Position numbers and translations under genes: made by a program. 29,241 bases of DNA from JAAYKS01 sp964479435 (lineage in GTDB: Bacteria > Bacillota > Clostridia > Saccharofermentanales > UBA5734), in assembly GCA_964479435.1 (NCBI GenBank), contig CAYZME010000014.1, positions 1-29,241 of the forward strand, given 5' to 3'. Below the pieces are notes generated by a model. It did no database searches and was not told the DNA's origin. It saw only the letters and a program-made list of their open reading frames with translations. Positions 7,780-16,159 of the stretch are shown here, one piece after another; within the stretch, counting starts at the first letter, position 1, and every line of letters starts with the position of its first letter.

Positions 7780-9615
7780 ATGAGTGAGAGCACCGACCAT
7801 CCATCCGGCTTTCGCCTCAAGGCATTTTTGCGCTTCTATCGGGGGCAGGGCTTTCGCTTTGTCTGCACGGCCCTGTTTACGGTCGCCAGTGCCGCCCTGG
7901 CGCTGCTCACACCGTTGGTGTTCCGTTTCATTGTCGACACGGTGCTCAAAGATGAAGCGCCTTCGCTGCCCGCGACCCTCCTTCAAGTGTACGAGCGGGC
8001 CGGGGGCCGGGGCTATTTTCTGAATCACATCTGGATTCTGGGTTTGATCATCGTCGGCATTCATTTTTGTGAAGGGGCTTTGGGTTTTTTCCGCGGCCGC
8101 TGGAGCTCCATCATCGCCGAAACCGGCGCGCGGTCGATGCGCGATACCTTGTACCGCCATATCCAGAGCCTCCCTTTCGCGTATCACGCCACCGCGGAAA
8201 CGGGCGATCTGGTGCAGCGCTGTACGTCGGATGTCGATACGGTCCGCCGCTTTCTCAACGGACAGGTCTATGAGATCATCCGCTGTTTCTGCCTCGTCGT
8301 CGCCAGCCTGTCCTTTATGTTCGCGCTCGACGCGCGCATGGCCTGGGTCAGCATGGCCAGCACCCCTTTTATTTTTGTCTCCGCCCTTTTTTATTTTCAC
8401 AAACAACGCGACGCCGCGCAAAAGTGGGATGAGGCGGAGGGAGATCTGTCCACCGTCCTGCAAGAGAGCCTGACAGGCATCCGCGTGGTCAAAGCCTTTG
8501 CCCGCCAGGATTACGAGCGGGATAAATTCGACCGGCAGAACCATGTGTTGCGGCGGTGCGGATCGGAATTCATCCGCCTGATGGCCAATTTCTGGATGTA
8601 TTCGGATTTCATCTGCTTGTTGCAAATCGGTGTCACCACGGTGGTCGGGGTGTTGTTCACGGTCAATCAGCGTATTTCGCTGGGCATGATGATTGTTTTT
8701 GTGGCGTACACCGAAATGTTGTTGTACCCGCTGCGCGGCCTGGCGCGTATGCTGTCCGATGCGGGCCGGATGCAGATTTCCTATGGCCGCCTGCAGGAAA
8801 TCCTGGATACAGCGGCCGAACCCAGCGACGAGGGGTTGTCGGAAATCGACGCGACCGGCCAGATCCGCTTTGATCAAGTCTCGTTTGCCTACCAGGGGAA
8901 CGATCGCGATATTTTGCACCAGATCTCGTTCGAGGTCAAAGCGGGCCAAACCATCGGCGTGCTGGGGCCGACGGGTTCGGGCAAATCGACGATCATGTAT
9001 CTTTTGCAGCGTTTGTTTGACCCCACCGGCGGGCGCATCCTTATCGATGGTCAGGATATCACCGGGATTTCCCGCAAGAGCATGCGCCGGAACGTCGGGT
9101 TTGTGTTACAGGAGCCCTTTGTATTTTCCCGCACGTTGTTTGAGAACATCCGGATGCCCCGGCCGGAGGCGCTGGCGGAGCAGGTCTACGATGTATCCCG
9201 CACAGCCGCGATCCACGATGACATCGAAGCGTTTGAGGAAGGTTATCAGACGCTGGTAGGAGAACGCGGTGTTACGCTTTCCGGCGGGCAAAAGCAACGG
9301 GTCACCATCGCCCGCACATTGATCCGCGAGTGCCCGATTCTTGTCTTTGACGATTCATTGAGCGCGGTCGACACCGAGACCGACGCGCGGATTCGCGCCG
9401 AGTTGGCGGCGCGCCGCGACCGGGCGACCACTTTTATCATTTCCCACCGCATCGCCACGCTCGCGGAAGCGGATCAAATCCTGGTGATCGAGGGCGGGCG
9501 CGTCTCACAACAAGGGACGCATCAGGAATTGCTGTCCCGGGATGGATTGTACAAGCGGGTCTATACCATCCAAAACGCGCTGTCGGACGTAGAGGAGCAG
9601 GAGGGAAATCTATGA
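7780..9615 (+). CDS. Heterodimeric ABC exporter subunit A (degenerate ATP site)
   Basis: Membrane half-transporter of the multidrug/lipid ABC exporter type (YheI/BmrC or TM287 class), 611 residues. The membrane domain with six segments covers about 1-320. The nucleotide-binding domain has Walker A GPTGSGKST (396-404), signature LSGGQ (500-504), and Walker B ending F-D-D (524-525) before SLSAVD, then an H-loop SHR. The residue after Walker B is Asp instead of the catalytic Glu, the mark of the non-hydrolysing site in heterodimeric exporters. The ATG has GGAGG 6 nt upstream; an earlier in-frame start at 7633 would overlap the divergent galE region. Its stop overlaps the start of the next gene by ATGA, so the two subunits are translationally coupled. 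Substrate unknown. Confidence 0.92.
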   Translation: MSESTDHPSGFRLKAFLRFYRGQGFRFVCTALFTVASAALALLTPLVFRFIVDTVLKDEAPSLPATLLQVYERAGGRGYFLNHIWILGLIIVGIHFCEGALGFFRGRWSSIIAETGARSMRDTLYRHIQSLPFAYHATAETGDLVQRCTSDVDTVRRFLNGQVYEIIRCFCLVVASLSFMFALDARMAWVSMASTPFIFVSALFYFHKQRDAAQKWDEAEGDLSTVLQESLTGIRVVKAFARQDYERDKFDRQNHVLRRCGSEFIRLMANFWMYSDFICLLQIGVTTVVGVLFTVNQRISLGMMIVFVAYTEMLLYPLRGLARMLSDAGRMQISYGRLQEILDTAAEPSDEGLSEIDATGQIRFDQVSFAYQGNDRDILHQISFEVKAGQTIGVLGPTGSGKSTIMYLLQRLFDPTGGRILIDGQDITGISRKSMRRNVGFVLQEPFVFSRTLFENIRMPRPEALAEQVYDVSRTAAIHDDIEAFEEGYQTLVGERGVTLSGGQKQRVTIARTLIRECPILVFDDSLSAVDTETDARIRAELAARRDRATTFIISHRIATLAEADQILVIEGGRVSQQGTHQELLSRDGLYKRVYTIQNALSDVEEQEGNL

Positions 9616-11444
9616 GTCTGGACACCAGACTGGAAGAAAAGGATTATTCCGAGAAATTTGACTTCCGCCTATGGAAACAGCTTTTGGCATACACGCGCAG
9701 CTGCCGTCCGTTGATCTATGGTCTGGTGGCAAGCCTGATCGTGTTGTCGGTTCTGGAAAGCGCGACGCCTCTTCTGACGCGATATGCGATCAATCACTTC
9801 ATCGCCTCGGGTGATTTGTCCAACCTGATCCCCTATTGCCTGATTTTCCTCCTCGTCGTCGCCGGCCAGGCAGGGATGATCCGCATGTTCATCTATTTTG
9901 CCGGCCATGTCGAAGTGCATCTGTCATTTGAAATCAGAAAAGCCGGGTTCGACAAGTTGCAGGACCTTTCGTTCTCATATTATGACAAAACGCCCGTGGG
10001 GTGGATCATGGCGCGCATGGTCTCTGACACCGGCCGCCTGAGCGAAATCATCGCCTGGGGGCTGACCGATATCGCCTGGGCGGTGGCCACGTTGTTTTTC
10101 ATCACCGGCGCGATGTTTCTCCTCGATTGGCGGCTCGCGCTGATCGCCATGATCGTGGTGCCACCGCTTGCTTTTGCCAGTATGTTTTTCCAGAAGCGGT
10201 TGCTCAAGTCCCATCGGCTCATCCGCAAGCAGAATTCGCGGATCACCGGCGGCTTCAATGAAGGGATCATGGGCGCCAAAACCAGCAAGACCATGCGCAG
10301 AGAAGAAAAAAACCTCGAAGAGTTTGGCGAGCTCACATCTGGGATGTTCAAAGCCTCGGTGCGGGCCGCCGTCCTCTCGGCGCTATACCTGCCCGTCGTT
10401 TCACTCCTTGGCGCCATCGGTATCGCGCTGGTCCTGTGGCGCGGCGGCAACATGGCGATCGGGCACGTTCTGCTCATCGGCACATTGTACGTATTTGTCT
10501 CCTACGTTCAACGCTTTTTCGAACCCATTCGCCACCTCTCGCGCCTGATCGCGGAAATGCAATCCGCGCAAGCGGCGGCGGAGCGGGTCATGACGTTGCT
10601 GGCGGAAAAGCCGGACATCGTCGACGCGCCGGACGTGATCGAACGGTACGGAAAAAGGGACGGCGAGGGCCGTGAACCCTGGCCCGACATGACTGGCGAC
10701 ATCTCTTTTGAGGATGTCACTTTTTCATACGGCGGCGCGGAAATCATCCTCGAGCGATTCAGCCTGGACGTACACGCGGGCCAGGTGATCGCGCTGGTTG
10801 GTGAGACCGGGGCCGGTAAAAGCACGATCGTCAATTTGATCTGCCGCTTCTATGAGCCGACCGCCGGCACGATCCGCATCGACGGCAGAGACTACACGCA
10901 ATTGCCGATGCAATGGCTCTACTCACATTTGGGTTATGTACTGCAAACGCCACACCTTTTCAGCGGCTCGATCGCCGACAACATCCGCTATGGCAAACTG
11001 GAAGCGACCGATGCGGAGGTCGAAGCGGCCGCCCGTTTGGTGTCCGCGCACGCCTTCATCATGCAGACAGAACACGCGTATGCGACACAGGTGGGCGAAG
11101 GCGGCAACCGGTTGTCCACCGGGGAAAAGCAATTGATCTCTTTCGCGCGCGCCATTCTGGCCAACCCGCGCATTTTCGTCCTCGACGAGGCCACTTCCTC
11201 AGTCGATACCGAAACCGAGCAATTGGTACAACAGGCCATCGTCGAGGTGCTCAAAGGCCGCACGTCGTTTGTGATCGCGCACCGTTTGTCGACCGTGCGC
11301 AATGCCGATCGCATCCTGGTGGTTTCGGACGGGCGGATTATTGAGGATGGGACCCACCGCGAATTGATGCGCCGCAAAGGGCATTATCATAACCTGTATC
11401 TCAATCAATTCATCGCGGAATCGGTCAACCAGACGATCGGATAA
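9612..11444 (+). CDS. Heterodimeric ABC exporter subunit B (catalytic ATP site)
   Basis: Partner of the preceding gene, 610 residues: six-segment membrane domain (about 20-320) followed by an ATPase domain. Walker A GETGAGKST (397-405), signature LSTGEKQ (from 501), Walker B with LDEATSSVD and the intact catalytic Glu (526), H-loop AHR. Its signature is altered (LSTGE rather than LSGGQ), which complements the Glu-to-Asp change of subunit A: together they build one degenerate and one active ATP site (YheH/BmrD or TM288 side). GGAGGG precedes the ATG within the end of subunit A. Likely a drug, lipid or peptide exporter; nothing nearby fixes the substrate. Confidence 0.92.
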   Translation: MSLDTRLEEKDYSEKFDFRLWKQLLAYTRSCRPLIYGLVASLIVLSVLESATPLLTRYAINHFIASGDLSNLIPYCLIFLLVVAGQAGMIRMFIYFAGHVEVHLSFEIRKAGFDKLQDLSFSYYDKTPVGWIMARMVSDTGRLSEIIAWGLTDIAWAVATLFFITGAMFLLDWRLALIAMIVVPPLAFASMFFQKRLLKSHRLIRKQNSRITGGFNEGIMGAKTSKTMRREEKNLEEFGELTSGMFKASVRAAVLSALYLPVVSLLGAIGIALVLWRGGNMAIGHVLLIGTLYVFVSYVQRFFEPIRHLSRLIAEMQSAQAAAERVMTLLAEKPDIVDAPDVIERYGKRDGEGREPWPDMTGDISFEDVTFSYGGAEIILERFSLDVHAGQVIALVGETGAGKSTIVNLICRFYEPTAGTIRIDGRDYTQLPMQWLYSHLGYVLQTPHLFSGSIADNIRYGKLEATDAEVEAAARLVSAHAFIMQTEHAYATQVGEGGNRLSTGEKQLISFARAILANPRIFVLDEATSSVDTETEQLVQQAIVEVLKGRTSFVIAHRLSTVRNADRILVVSDGRIIEDGTHRELMRRKGHYHNLYLNQFIAESVNQTIG

Positions 11445-11456
11445 CGGGCCGCAATC

Positions 11457-11485
11457 TGGACAACACCTGCCGCTGTTCATATACT
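11457..11485 (+). promoter_or_regulatory. Promoter of tRNA-Leu
   Basis: -35 TGGACA (11457-11462), 17-nt spacer, -10 TATACT (11480-11485), with the tRNA 5' end 12 nt beyond. Good match and position. Confidence 0.75.
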
Positions 11486-11497
11486 ATTCTGTGACTG

Positions 11498-11580
11498 GCT
11501 CGCGTGGCGGAGCAGGCAGACGCAGCGGACTTAAAATCCGCGGGGAAACCATACCGGTTCGAATCCGGTCGCGAGCACCA
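11498..11580 (+). tRNA. tRNA-Leu (anticodon UAA)
   Basis: Complete 83-nt tRNA. The acceptor stem GCTCGCG (11498-11504) pairs with CGCGAGC (11570-11576), then discriminator A and encoded CCA. The anticodon arm GCGGA/TCCGC holds loop CTTAAAA, anticodon TAA, reading UUA codons. A class II-type long variable region (about 12 nt) and a T-arm CCGGTTCGAATCCGG are present. It stands alone, with its own promoter and terminator. Confidence 0.97.
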
Positions 11581-11582
11581 TG

Positions 11583-11624
11583 CCCCCACGGGGCGCCCTG
11601 AACAGGGGCGCTCCGTGGGGGTTT
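11583..11624 (+). terminator. Terminator after tRNA-Leu
   Basis: A 16-bp stem (11583-11598 with 11606-11621, one G-U pair) followed by TTT. It starts 3 nt after the CCA end and separates the tRNA from the Sir2 gene. Confidence 0.85.
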
Positions 11625-11684
11625 CTACTTACGCCGGGAGGCGGTCGACACTTGTGGGTCGGGCATTTCGGGTACAATTGGAAT

Positions 11685-12446
11685 ATGGATCATCAAAAAC
11701 AAATCAAAAAACTGGATGAATGGCTCCACGCCAGTCGACGGATCGTCTTTTTTGGCGGCGCCGGCGTCTCGACCGAAAGCGGCATCCCGGATTTTCGCAG
11801 CGCGGGCGGGTTGTATCAATCCCCGGGGGAGACAAGCTCCATACCTCCGGAAATCCGGCTGAGCGCGCGCCATTTCACCGCACAGCCGGCGGACTTTTTC
11901 GCATATTATTTTCAGCATCTGCTCCATCCGTCCGCGTTGCCTAACCCGGCGCACCTCGCCTTGGCGGCTTGGGAGGCGCGGGGGCGTGTCCTCGCTGTCA
12001 TCACGCAAAACATCGACGGGCTCCACCAGACCGCCGGCAGCCGCCATGTGCTCGAGTTGCACGGGTCGGTGCATCGCAACCATTGCCTTCGCTGTCAGAG
12101 GGTTTTCCCGCGCGCGCAGATGGATTCGATCCGCGACCACTTAGGCATCCCCCGCTGTGCCTGCGGCGGCATCGTGCGCCCGGATGTCGTCTTATACGGG
12201 GAAGGCCTGGACGATCGGGTCTGGAATCAGGCCATGGCCGCGATCCGGGCGGCCGACCTGCTGATTGTCGGCGGGACATCGCTGACCGTCTACCCGGCGG
12301 CCGGGTTGGTCGACGGCTACCACGGCAGTCGCCTGGTGATCATCAATCAGGACCCGACTCCTTACGACTCGCGCGCGGATTTACGGATCCCGGCGCCCAT
12401 CGGCCGGGTTTTTTCGCAGCTGTCCGCCCCACAGGGGCGCGGATAA
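11685..12446 (+). CDS. Sir2-family NAD-dependent protein deacylase
   Basis: Removes acetyl or other acyl groups from protein lysines using NAD+, releasing nicotinamide. The 253-residue protein has GAGVSTESGIPDFRS (25-39), TQNIDGLH (107-114), the catalytic His in LHGS (126), and a zinc site C134-C137 / C158-C160. GGTSLTVYPA closes the NAD pocket. ATG 11685 begins at the usual Sir2 N-terminus; longer readings run back into the tRNA terminator. There is no clear ribosome-binding site. A TACAAT hexamer ends 6 nt before the ATG, which would give a leaderless or nearly leaderless mRNA. It converges on the solute-binding protein gene with 5 nt between stops. Confidence 0.93.
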   Translation: MDHQKQIKKLDEWLHASRRIVFFGGAGVSTESGIPDFRSAGGLYQSPGETSSIPPEIRLSARHFTAQPADFFAYYFQHLLHPSALPNPAHLALAAWEARGRVLAVITQNIDGLHQTAGSRHVLELHGSVHRNHCLRCQRVFPRAQMDSIRDHLGIPRCACGGIVRPDVVLYGEGLDDRVWNQAMAAIRAADLLIVGGTSLTVYPAAGLVDGYHGSRLVIINQDPTPYDSRADLRIPAPIGRVFSQLSAPQGRG

Positions 12447-12451
12447 CCTGG

Positions 12452-13720
12452 TTAGGGAGCGGCGACATAGGCCGCTTGCATTTCCTCCGCCGCGGCTCGT
12501 GCAGTTATGGTTTGGCCAAACAGTCCCTGTGTTGTCGCTTTGTGGACCGCGGCCAACTCCGGGGAGAGCGTCTGGTCGAGATCATTCTGCAGATACGTCG
12601 CGTCCGCCAATTGCGCGATGGCTGCATTGACCCGTTCGTCAGATGACTCAACCCCTTTGAGCGCGGTCAATTCGCCGTTTTCGACAAAGGCTTTCTGCAA
12701 CGCCGCGTCGGTGGCCAGAAAGGTCACCAGCCTGGTTGCCATTTCGATGTGCTCGCTGTCCGCTGAAACGGAAAGCGCATGCTCCCCGCCCAGCACATCG
12801 GTGTTTTTTCCCACGCCGCCGTCCATCGCCGGATACAGCGCGAGCCCTAAATGGTTTTGATAAAAATCGGGACTCTCCGCCTCGCAGACCGGCAAAAAGC
12901 CGCTGGTTTGGACGAGCATGGCGCATTGCCCCTGATAGAACATCGCTCTGGACCCCCCGGCCTCGTAGCTGATGGCATTCGCGCCCTCCGGGAAATAACC
13001 CTTCTCGACCATGTCGATCATTTGATTCCCCGCCTGGATAAAGCTCGTATCGTCAAATCTTACGACCCCGTCGATCGCCTTTTGGAAAATATCGGCCCCG
13101 CCCATCCGCATGGAAAGCAGGGCAAAGTGCTGTGCGCCGGGCCACATGCTCTGGTTGCCCAACGCGAAGGGAACGATGTTTTTCTGGATGAGCTTTTCGC
13201 AGACCGCCTCCAGTTCGGATAGGGTTTGCGGCACGTCGAGATGGTGCTGGGCAAAAATGGTTTTGTTGTAATACAAAATGGTGGATGAGGTGAACAGCGG
13301 CAACCCATACGCCTTTCCATCAAAAACATTGAGGTTGAACGCGCCCTCACTGATTTTGTCCTTTTCCGCGCTGGCGGCGGCTGTGATGTCAGCGACCTTT
13401 CCGTCATCGATCCATGATTTCAGCCAGCTGCCGCCCCGCGAATGGAAAACATCCGGAAAATCAGGCCCTGTGACGGTTTTGATTTTGGCTTCGTATGGAT
13501 CGTTCTCGAGGATTTGAATGTTGACGGTGACCCCCGGATTTGCGTCCATAAAGCGTTGCACGGCCTCCTGGATGGGGACCTTGCGCGCGTCAGATGTGTG
13601 AACGTGCCAAAAGTCGAGGGTGATTTTTTTGCCCGGGCCGCGCTGATCACAACCGGCGGCGAACAAACCGACCGATAACACCAACCATGCAGCGAGTAAA
13701 AGTGACCGCCAGTTTCTCAT
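12452..13720 (-). CDS. Extracellular solute-binding lipoprotein (family 1, sugar type)
   Basis: Substrate-capturing component of an ABC importer, probably for an oligosaccharide. The 422-residue protein has a signal peptide with lipobox FAAGC (Cys 24), so it is anchored to the outer face of the membrane. The mature part starts KKITLDFWHVH and shows the MsmE/UgpB-like pattern (FPDVFHSRGG, GKAYGLPLFTSSTILYYNKTIF). ATG 13720 has GGAGGAGG upstream; the longer frame adds a non-signal extension. No permease or ATPase gene is adjacent, so it is an orphan in this window and must share transport components or act as a sensor. Confidence 0.92.
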   Translation of the reverse strand: MRNWRSLLLAAWLVLSVGLFAAGCDQRGPGKKITLDFWHVHTSDARKVPIQEAVQRFMDANPGVTVNIQILENDPYEAKIKTVTGPDFPDVFHSRGGSWLKSWIDDGKVADITAAASAEKDKISEGAFNLNVFDGKAYGLPLFTSSTILYYNKTIFAQHHLDVPQTLSELEAVCEKLIQKNIVPFALGNQSMWPGAQHFALLSMRMGGADIFQKAIDGVVRFDDTSFIQAGNQMIDMVEKGYFPEGANAISYEAGGSRAMFYQGQCAMLVQTSGFLPVCEAESPDFYQNHLGLALYPAMDGGVGKNTDVLGGEHALSVSADSEHIEMATRLVTFLATDAALQKAFVENGELTALKGVESSDERVNAAIAQLADATYLQNDLDQTLSPELAAVHKATTQGLFGQTITARAAAEEMQAAYVAAP

Positions 13721-13778
13721 ATTCTTTCCTCCTCCACGGGTCTGCTTATTTTTTAGCCCCAACGGCTGCTCAACATCC

Positions 13779-14388
13779 TCATTTTGCCGCCGACGCTTCC
13801 GGCCGCTTCTTTGAAGCATAATGCATCTGCCGGCGCTCCGCCATAAAAACCCGGTATCCATCTTTTTCTGTAACGCGCACCCCACCGAAAACAGCGATCA
13901 GCTTGTTGCGATACCATTCTTTTCTTTTGGTCACCATCAACATGCGTCCACCTATTTTGAGTCGGTTGAAGCCTTTCTCAATGAAGTGTTTCGCGACCGA
14001 GAAATCCGCGTGATACGGAGGATTGCACAGAATCCAATCGAACGCGGAAGCGTTCAGGTGGGCGAACCCGTCGCTCAGACAGACCTGGATGCCGGCGGCC
14101 TCGTTGCGCGCGGCATTGCGGCGCGAGATCTCGACAGCCAACGGATCGACATATCTCACCCGCCGCGGTTTTCAGGGCCGCGACAATCCCCACCAGTCCG
14201 TAGCCACACCCTAAGTCCAAAATCCGGTCGCCGGGCTGGAATGAGGCACAGGCCAACATCGCCAGCGTCCCGTGGTCGCACGCGTCAGGCGAAAACAAGC
14301 CCGGCGCCGTTTCCAATTCCAATGCGAAACCCTCGACGGTCTCCCGGATGATTTTATTTTTGTTACCCGGTGATCCTGCTTTTGCCAA
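13779..14388 (-). pseudogene. YbxB/RsmC-like class I methyltransferase, frameshifted
   Basis: S-adenosylmethionine-dependent methyltransferase of the MTS type; relatives modify rRNA. The N-terminal part (from TTG 14388) has FALELETAPGLFSPDACDHGT and the SAM motif LDLGCGYG. The C-terminal part has the catalytic CNPPYH. The frames part at an A4 run (minus strand, 14169-14172). Removing one A joins them smoothly as VAALK-PRRVRYVDPLAVEI, giving a family-length protein of 202 residues. The TTG start is 2 nt after the stop of the kinase gene, with GGAGGGG at the kinase end as ribosome-binding site, so the pair was coupled. It is either a sequencing or assembly error in a homopolymer, or a recent inactivation. 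Confidence 0.85.
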
Positions 14389-14390
14389 TT

Positions 14391-14912
14391 TCAGCCCCCA
14401 GCCCCTCCGCCCACGCTCTGAAAAACGCGGGCGATTCGCTCCGCCAGTTCACCCGGACGCAGGGAACCGGCATGCAAAACGTAGTCGGCATATTGGAGAT
14501 ACAGAGGTTTGCGGATGGATTCCAGATCCCGCAACGACTGCCCCTGTTCCCGGACGATGCCGCGCGTATCAAAATTGCGGATCCGCCGCTCCAGGCGGCG
14601 CACCGGGACATCGAGATAAATCACAAATCCATCCTCTTTGAGATGGCGCATGGCTTCCGGGTCGAGAACCGCGCTGCCTCCGGTCGCAACCACGTGTTCG
14701 CGCGGACAAATCGACAAGATAGCTTCTCTTTCGCGTGCGATAAACCCGCGAACCCCTTCCTCGATGAGGACGCGAGCCAACGGCTTCCCGACCCGGTCTT
14801 GAATGACCAGATCGGTATCCACATAGTTGTAACATAGCTTTTTTGCCAACAAGACGCCGATGGTGCTTTTGCCGCTGCCCGGCATCCCGATCAGGATCAG
14901 CCCTTTTTTCAT
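14391..14912 (-). CDS. Shikimate-kinase-like P-loop kinase
   Basis: Small-molecule kinase of the shikimate kinase fold, 173 residues. Walker A GMPGSGKST (9-17), the DTD substrate/metal motif (32-34) and the lid-side SIRKPLY with its Arg (134) are present. Two shikimate contacts usually conserved in AroK differ: the Arg after the Phe of the FR motif is Ile (F57-I58), and the GGG loop is GGS (78-80). Similar variants are common in clostridia and are annotated shikimate kinase, but the true substrate is uncertain. ATG 14912 begins the first strand; a longer upstream reading lacks family similarity. Followed with 2-nt spacing by the frameshifted methyltransferase. No other aromatic-pathway gene is nearby. 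Confidence 0.8.
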   Translation of the reverse strand: MKKGLILIGMPGSGKSTIGVLLAKKLCYNYVDTDLVIQDRVGKPLARVLIEEGVRGFIAREREAILSICPREHVVATGGSAVLDPEAMRHLKEDGFVIYLDVPVRRLERRIRNFDTRGIVREQGQSLRDLESIRKPLYLQYADYVLHAGSLRPGELAERIARVFQSVGGGAGG

Positions 14913-15106
14913 AGACCCTTTCACACGCCGGGCGGTGTTTTCATTCGCGGAATCCCAAAACGAACCGGCGGCCCGATACAATCATACAATAGGCGCCGAC
15001 ATCCGGTAGGGATGACTTTCGCGAAAACGGAGTCGGAGGGGTACAGAACGACTTGCGGGCAAAGACAAAAGCAGGGCCAGCGGCGTCAAAATACGGCTGT
15101 AATGAA

Positions 15107-15949
15107 TTATTTTTGTACTATTATACTTTCATATTTCTTTATCGTATCGAGCACACCTTGAACATCCTGCCCGCATCTGGACAATGCTTCGCGCACGACC
15201 TCTTCATCGGTGGTCTCATCCACAACCCGCGTAGGGTTCTCGTACTTCAGCCAACATGGAATGACCAGATGAGCGTATTTGAGCAGCCTGCTGTCTTGAT
15301 TGACAATGATTTTGTCATAATAATAAGGCAATGCGCCGACTCCGCTTTCATATGTCGCCTGGTAGATGCGCTCCCCGTCCTGACTGCCATCCATGAGCTC
15401 ATCCAATCGCTGATCGATCGTGCGCGCGTTCTGCAAAAATCTGTAGATCGGCATGACATATGCGCCATGCGCATAGCGCTTTATGAGCTCGCTACGGGTC
15501 TCCTGGTCATCGACACTGAGCACATCGGGGTTTGCGCGGGATACAAAATATCTGAATGAATCCGATAAAAATCCACTGAGCACGGATGGGCCTTCTAGTA
15601 TATATTCAAACATTCGCGGCATTTCGCGCAAGCTCAACCGCCCAAGCGGGGCATACGGACCCTCCCAGAGTTGCCCATATGTTAAATAAGGCCACTGTGA
15701 CTTAGACGCCTCCGGGTACCTCGCGTGAAAAGCGGCAATCTCCATGGGGATCTCAGTCAGCGCGCGGTCCAGCGCCCGGCTGGTATCCGCACGCGTCTGA
15801 ATCCAATCCTCCATCGTCATTGGATCGAGCTCATTATTATGGGCCGGACTCACATCCTCTATATCGGTATATTCGTGGGGATGAGCGTAATTACAGCCGA
15901 TACCGGCTATCATCAATATGATTATGATTATAAAAAAATATTTTTTCAT
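15107..15949 (-). CDS. Putative lipoprotein of unknown function
   Basis: I do not recognise this 280-residue protein. It has a typical Gram-positive export signal (MKKYFF, then a run of Ile) and a plausible though imperfect lipobox ending at Cys 19 (IAGIGC), so it is likely lipid-anchored outside the cell. The mature part is mixed, Tyr/Glu/Arg-rich, with no repeats or known motif that I can see. GGAG lies 6 nt before the ATG. Base composition is clearly more AT-rich than the neighbours and the codon choice is less GC-biased, which suggests horizontal acquisition. It stands alone, with about 200-nt spacers on both sides. Confidence 0.75.
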   Translation of the reverse strand: MKKYFFIIIIILMIAGIGCNYAHPHEYTDIEDVSPAHNNELDPMTMEDWIQTRADTSRALDRALTEIPMEIAAFHARYPEASKSQWPYLTYGQLWEGPYAPLGRLSLREMPRMFEYILEGPSVLSGFLSDSFRYFVSRANPDVLSVDDQETRSELIKRYAHGAYVMPIYRFLQNARTIDQRLDELMDGSQDGERIYQATYESGVGALPYYYDKIIVNQDSRLLKYAHLVIPCWLKYENPTRVVDETTDEEVVREALSRCGQDVQGVLDTIKKYESIIVQK

Positions 15950-15967
15950 CCTTTGCTCCGTTTTATT

Positions 15968-15982
15968 TCATTGCGACATCTT
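15968..15982. repeat. Short palindrome upstream of the lipoprotein gene
   Basis: GCGACA-TCT-TGTCGC lies about 20 nt upstream of the lipoprotein start codon. It may be an operator or a small 5' leader hairpin. The rest of 15950-16089 is AT-rich spacer in which I see no other signal. Confidence 0.3.
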
Positions 15983-16089
15983 GTCGCGAAACGAAACAGC
16001 TGCTTGTGTAAATTCCCTGACTCTATTGTAAATATACCACTCTCTGATTCATCCAGCTAAAACATCCCCGCCTGCCGATCCACACCCCC

Positions 16090-16133
16090 CATAACGAACA
16101 GGCCCCGCATGATCGCGGGGCCTGTTCGTTATG
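16090..16133 (-). terminator. Strong 19-bp hairpin after the 632-residue protein gene
   Basis: Perfect inverted repeat: 16090-16108 pairs with 16115-16133, 6-nt loop. It begins 27 nt after the stop of the 16160-18058 gene on the minus strand. It lacks a clear T-run on either side but is strong enough to act as a terminator or mRNA 3' stabiliser. Confidence 0.65.
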
Positions 16134-16159
16134 TCCAGAGAAATCAAACTGTCAGCTGT

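Noticed and set aside
7666..8949. 427-residue minus-strand open frame opposite ABC subunit A
   Set aside because: Antisense shadow in GC-rich DNA; the plus strand carries all ABC transporter motifs.
11581..11684. Attachment site or integrated element at the tRNA-Leu 3' end
   Set aside because: No integrase or duplicated tRNA 3' end is visible in the window; the downstream repeat is an ordinary terminator.
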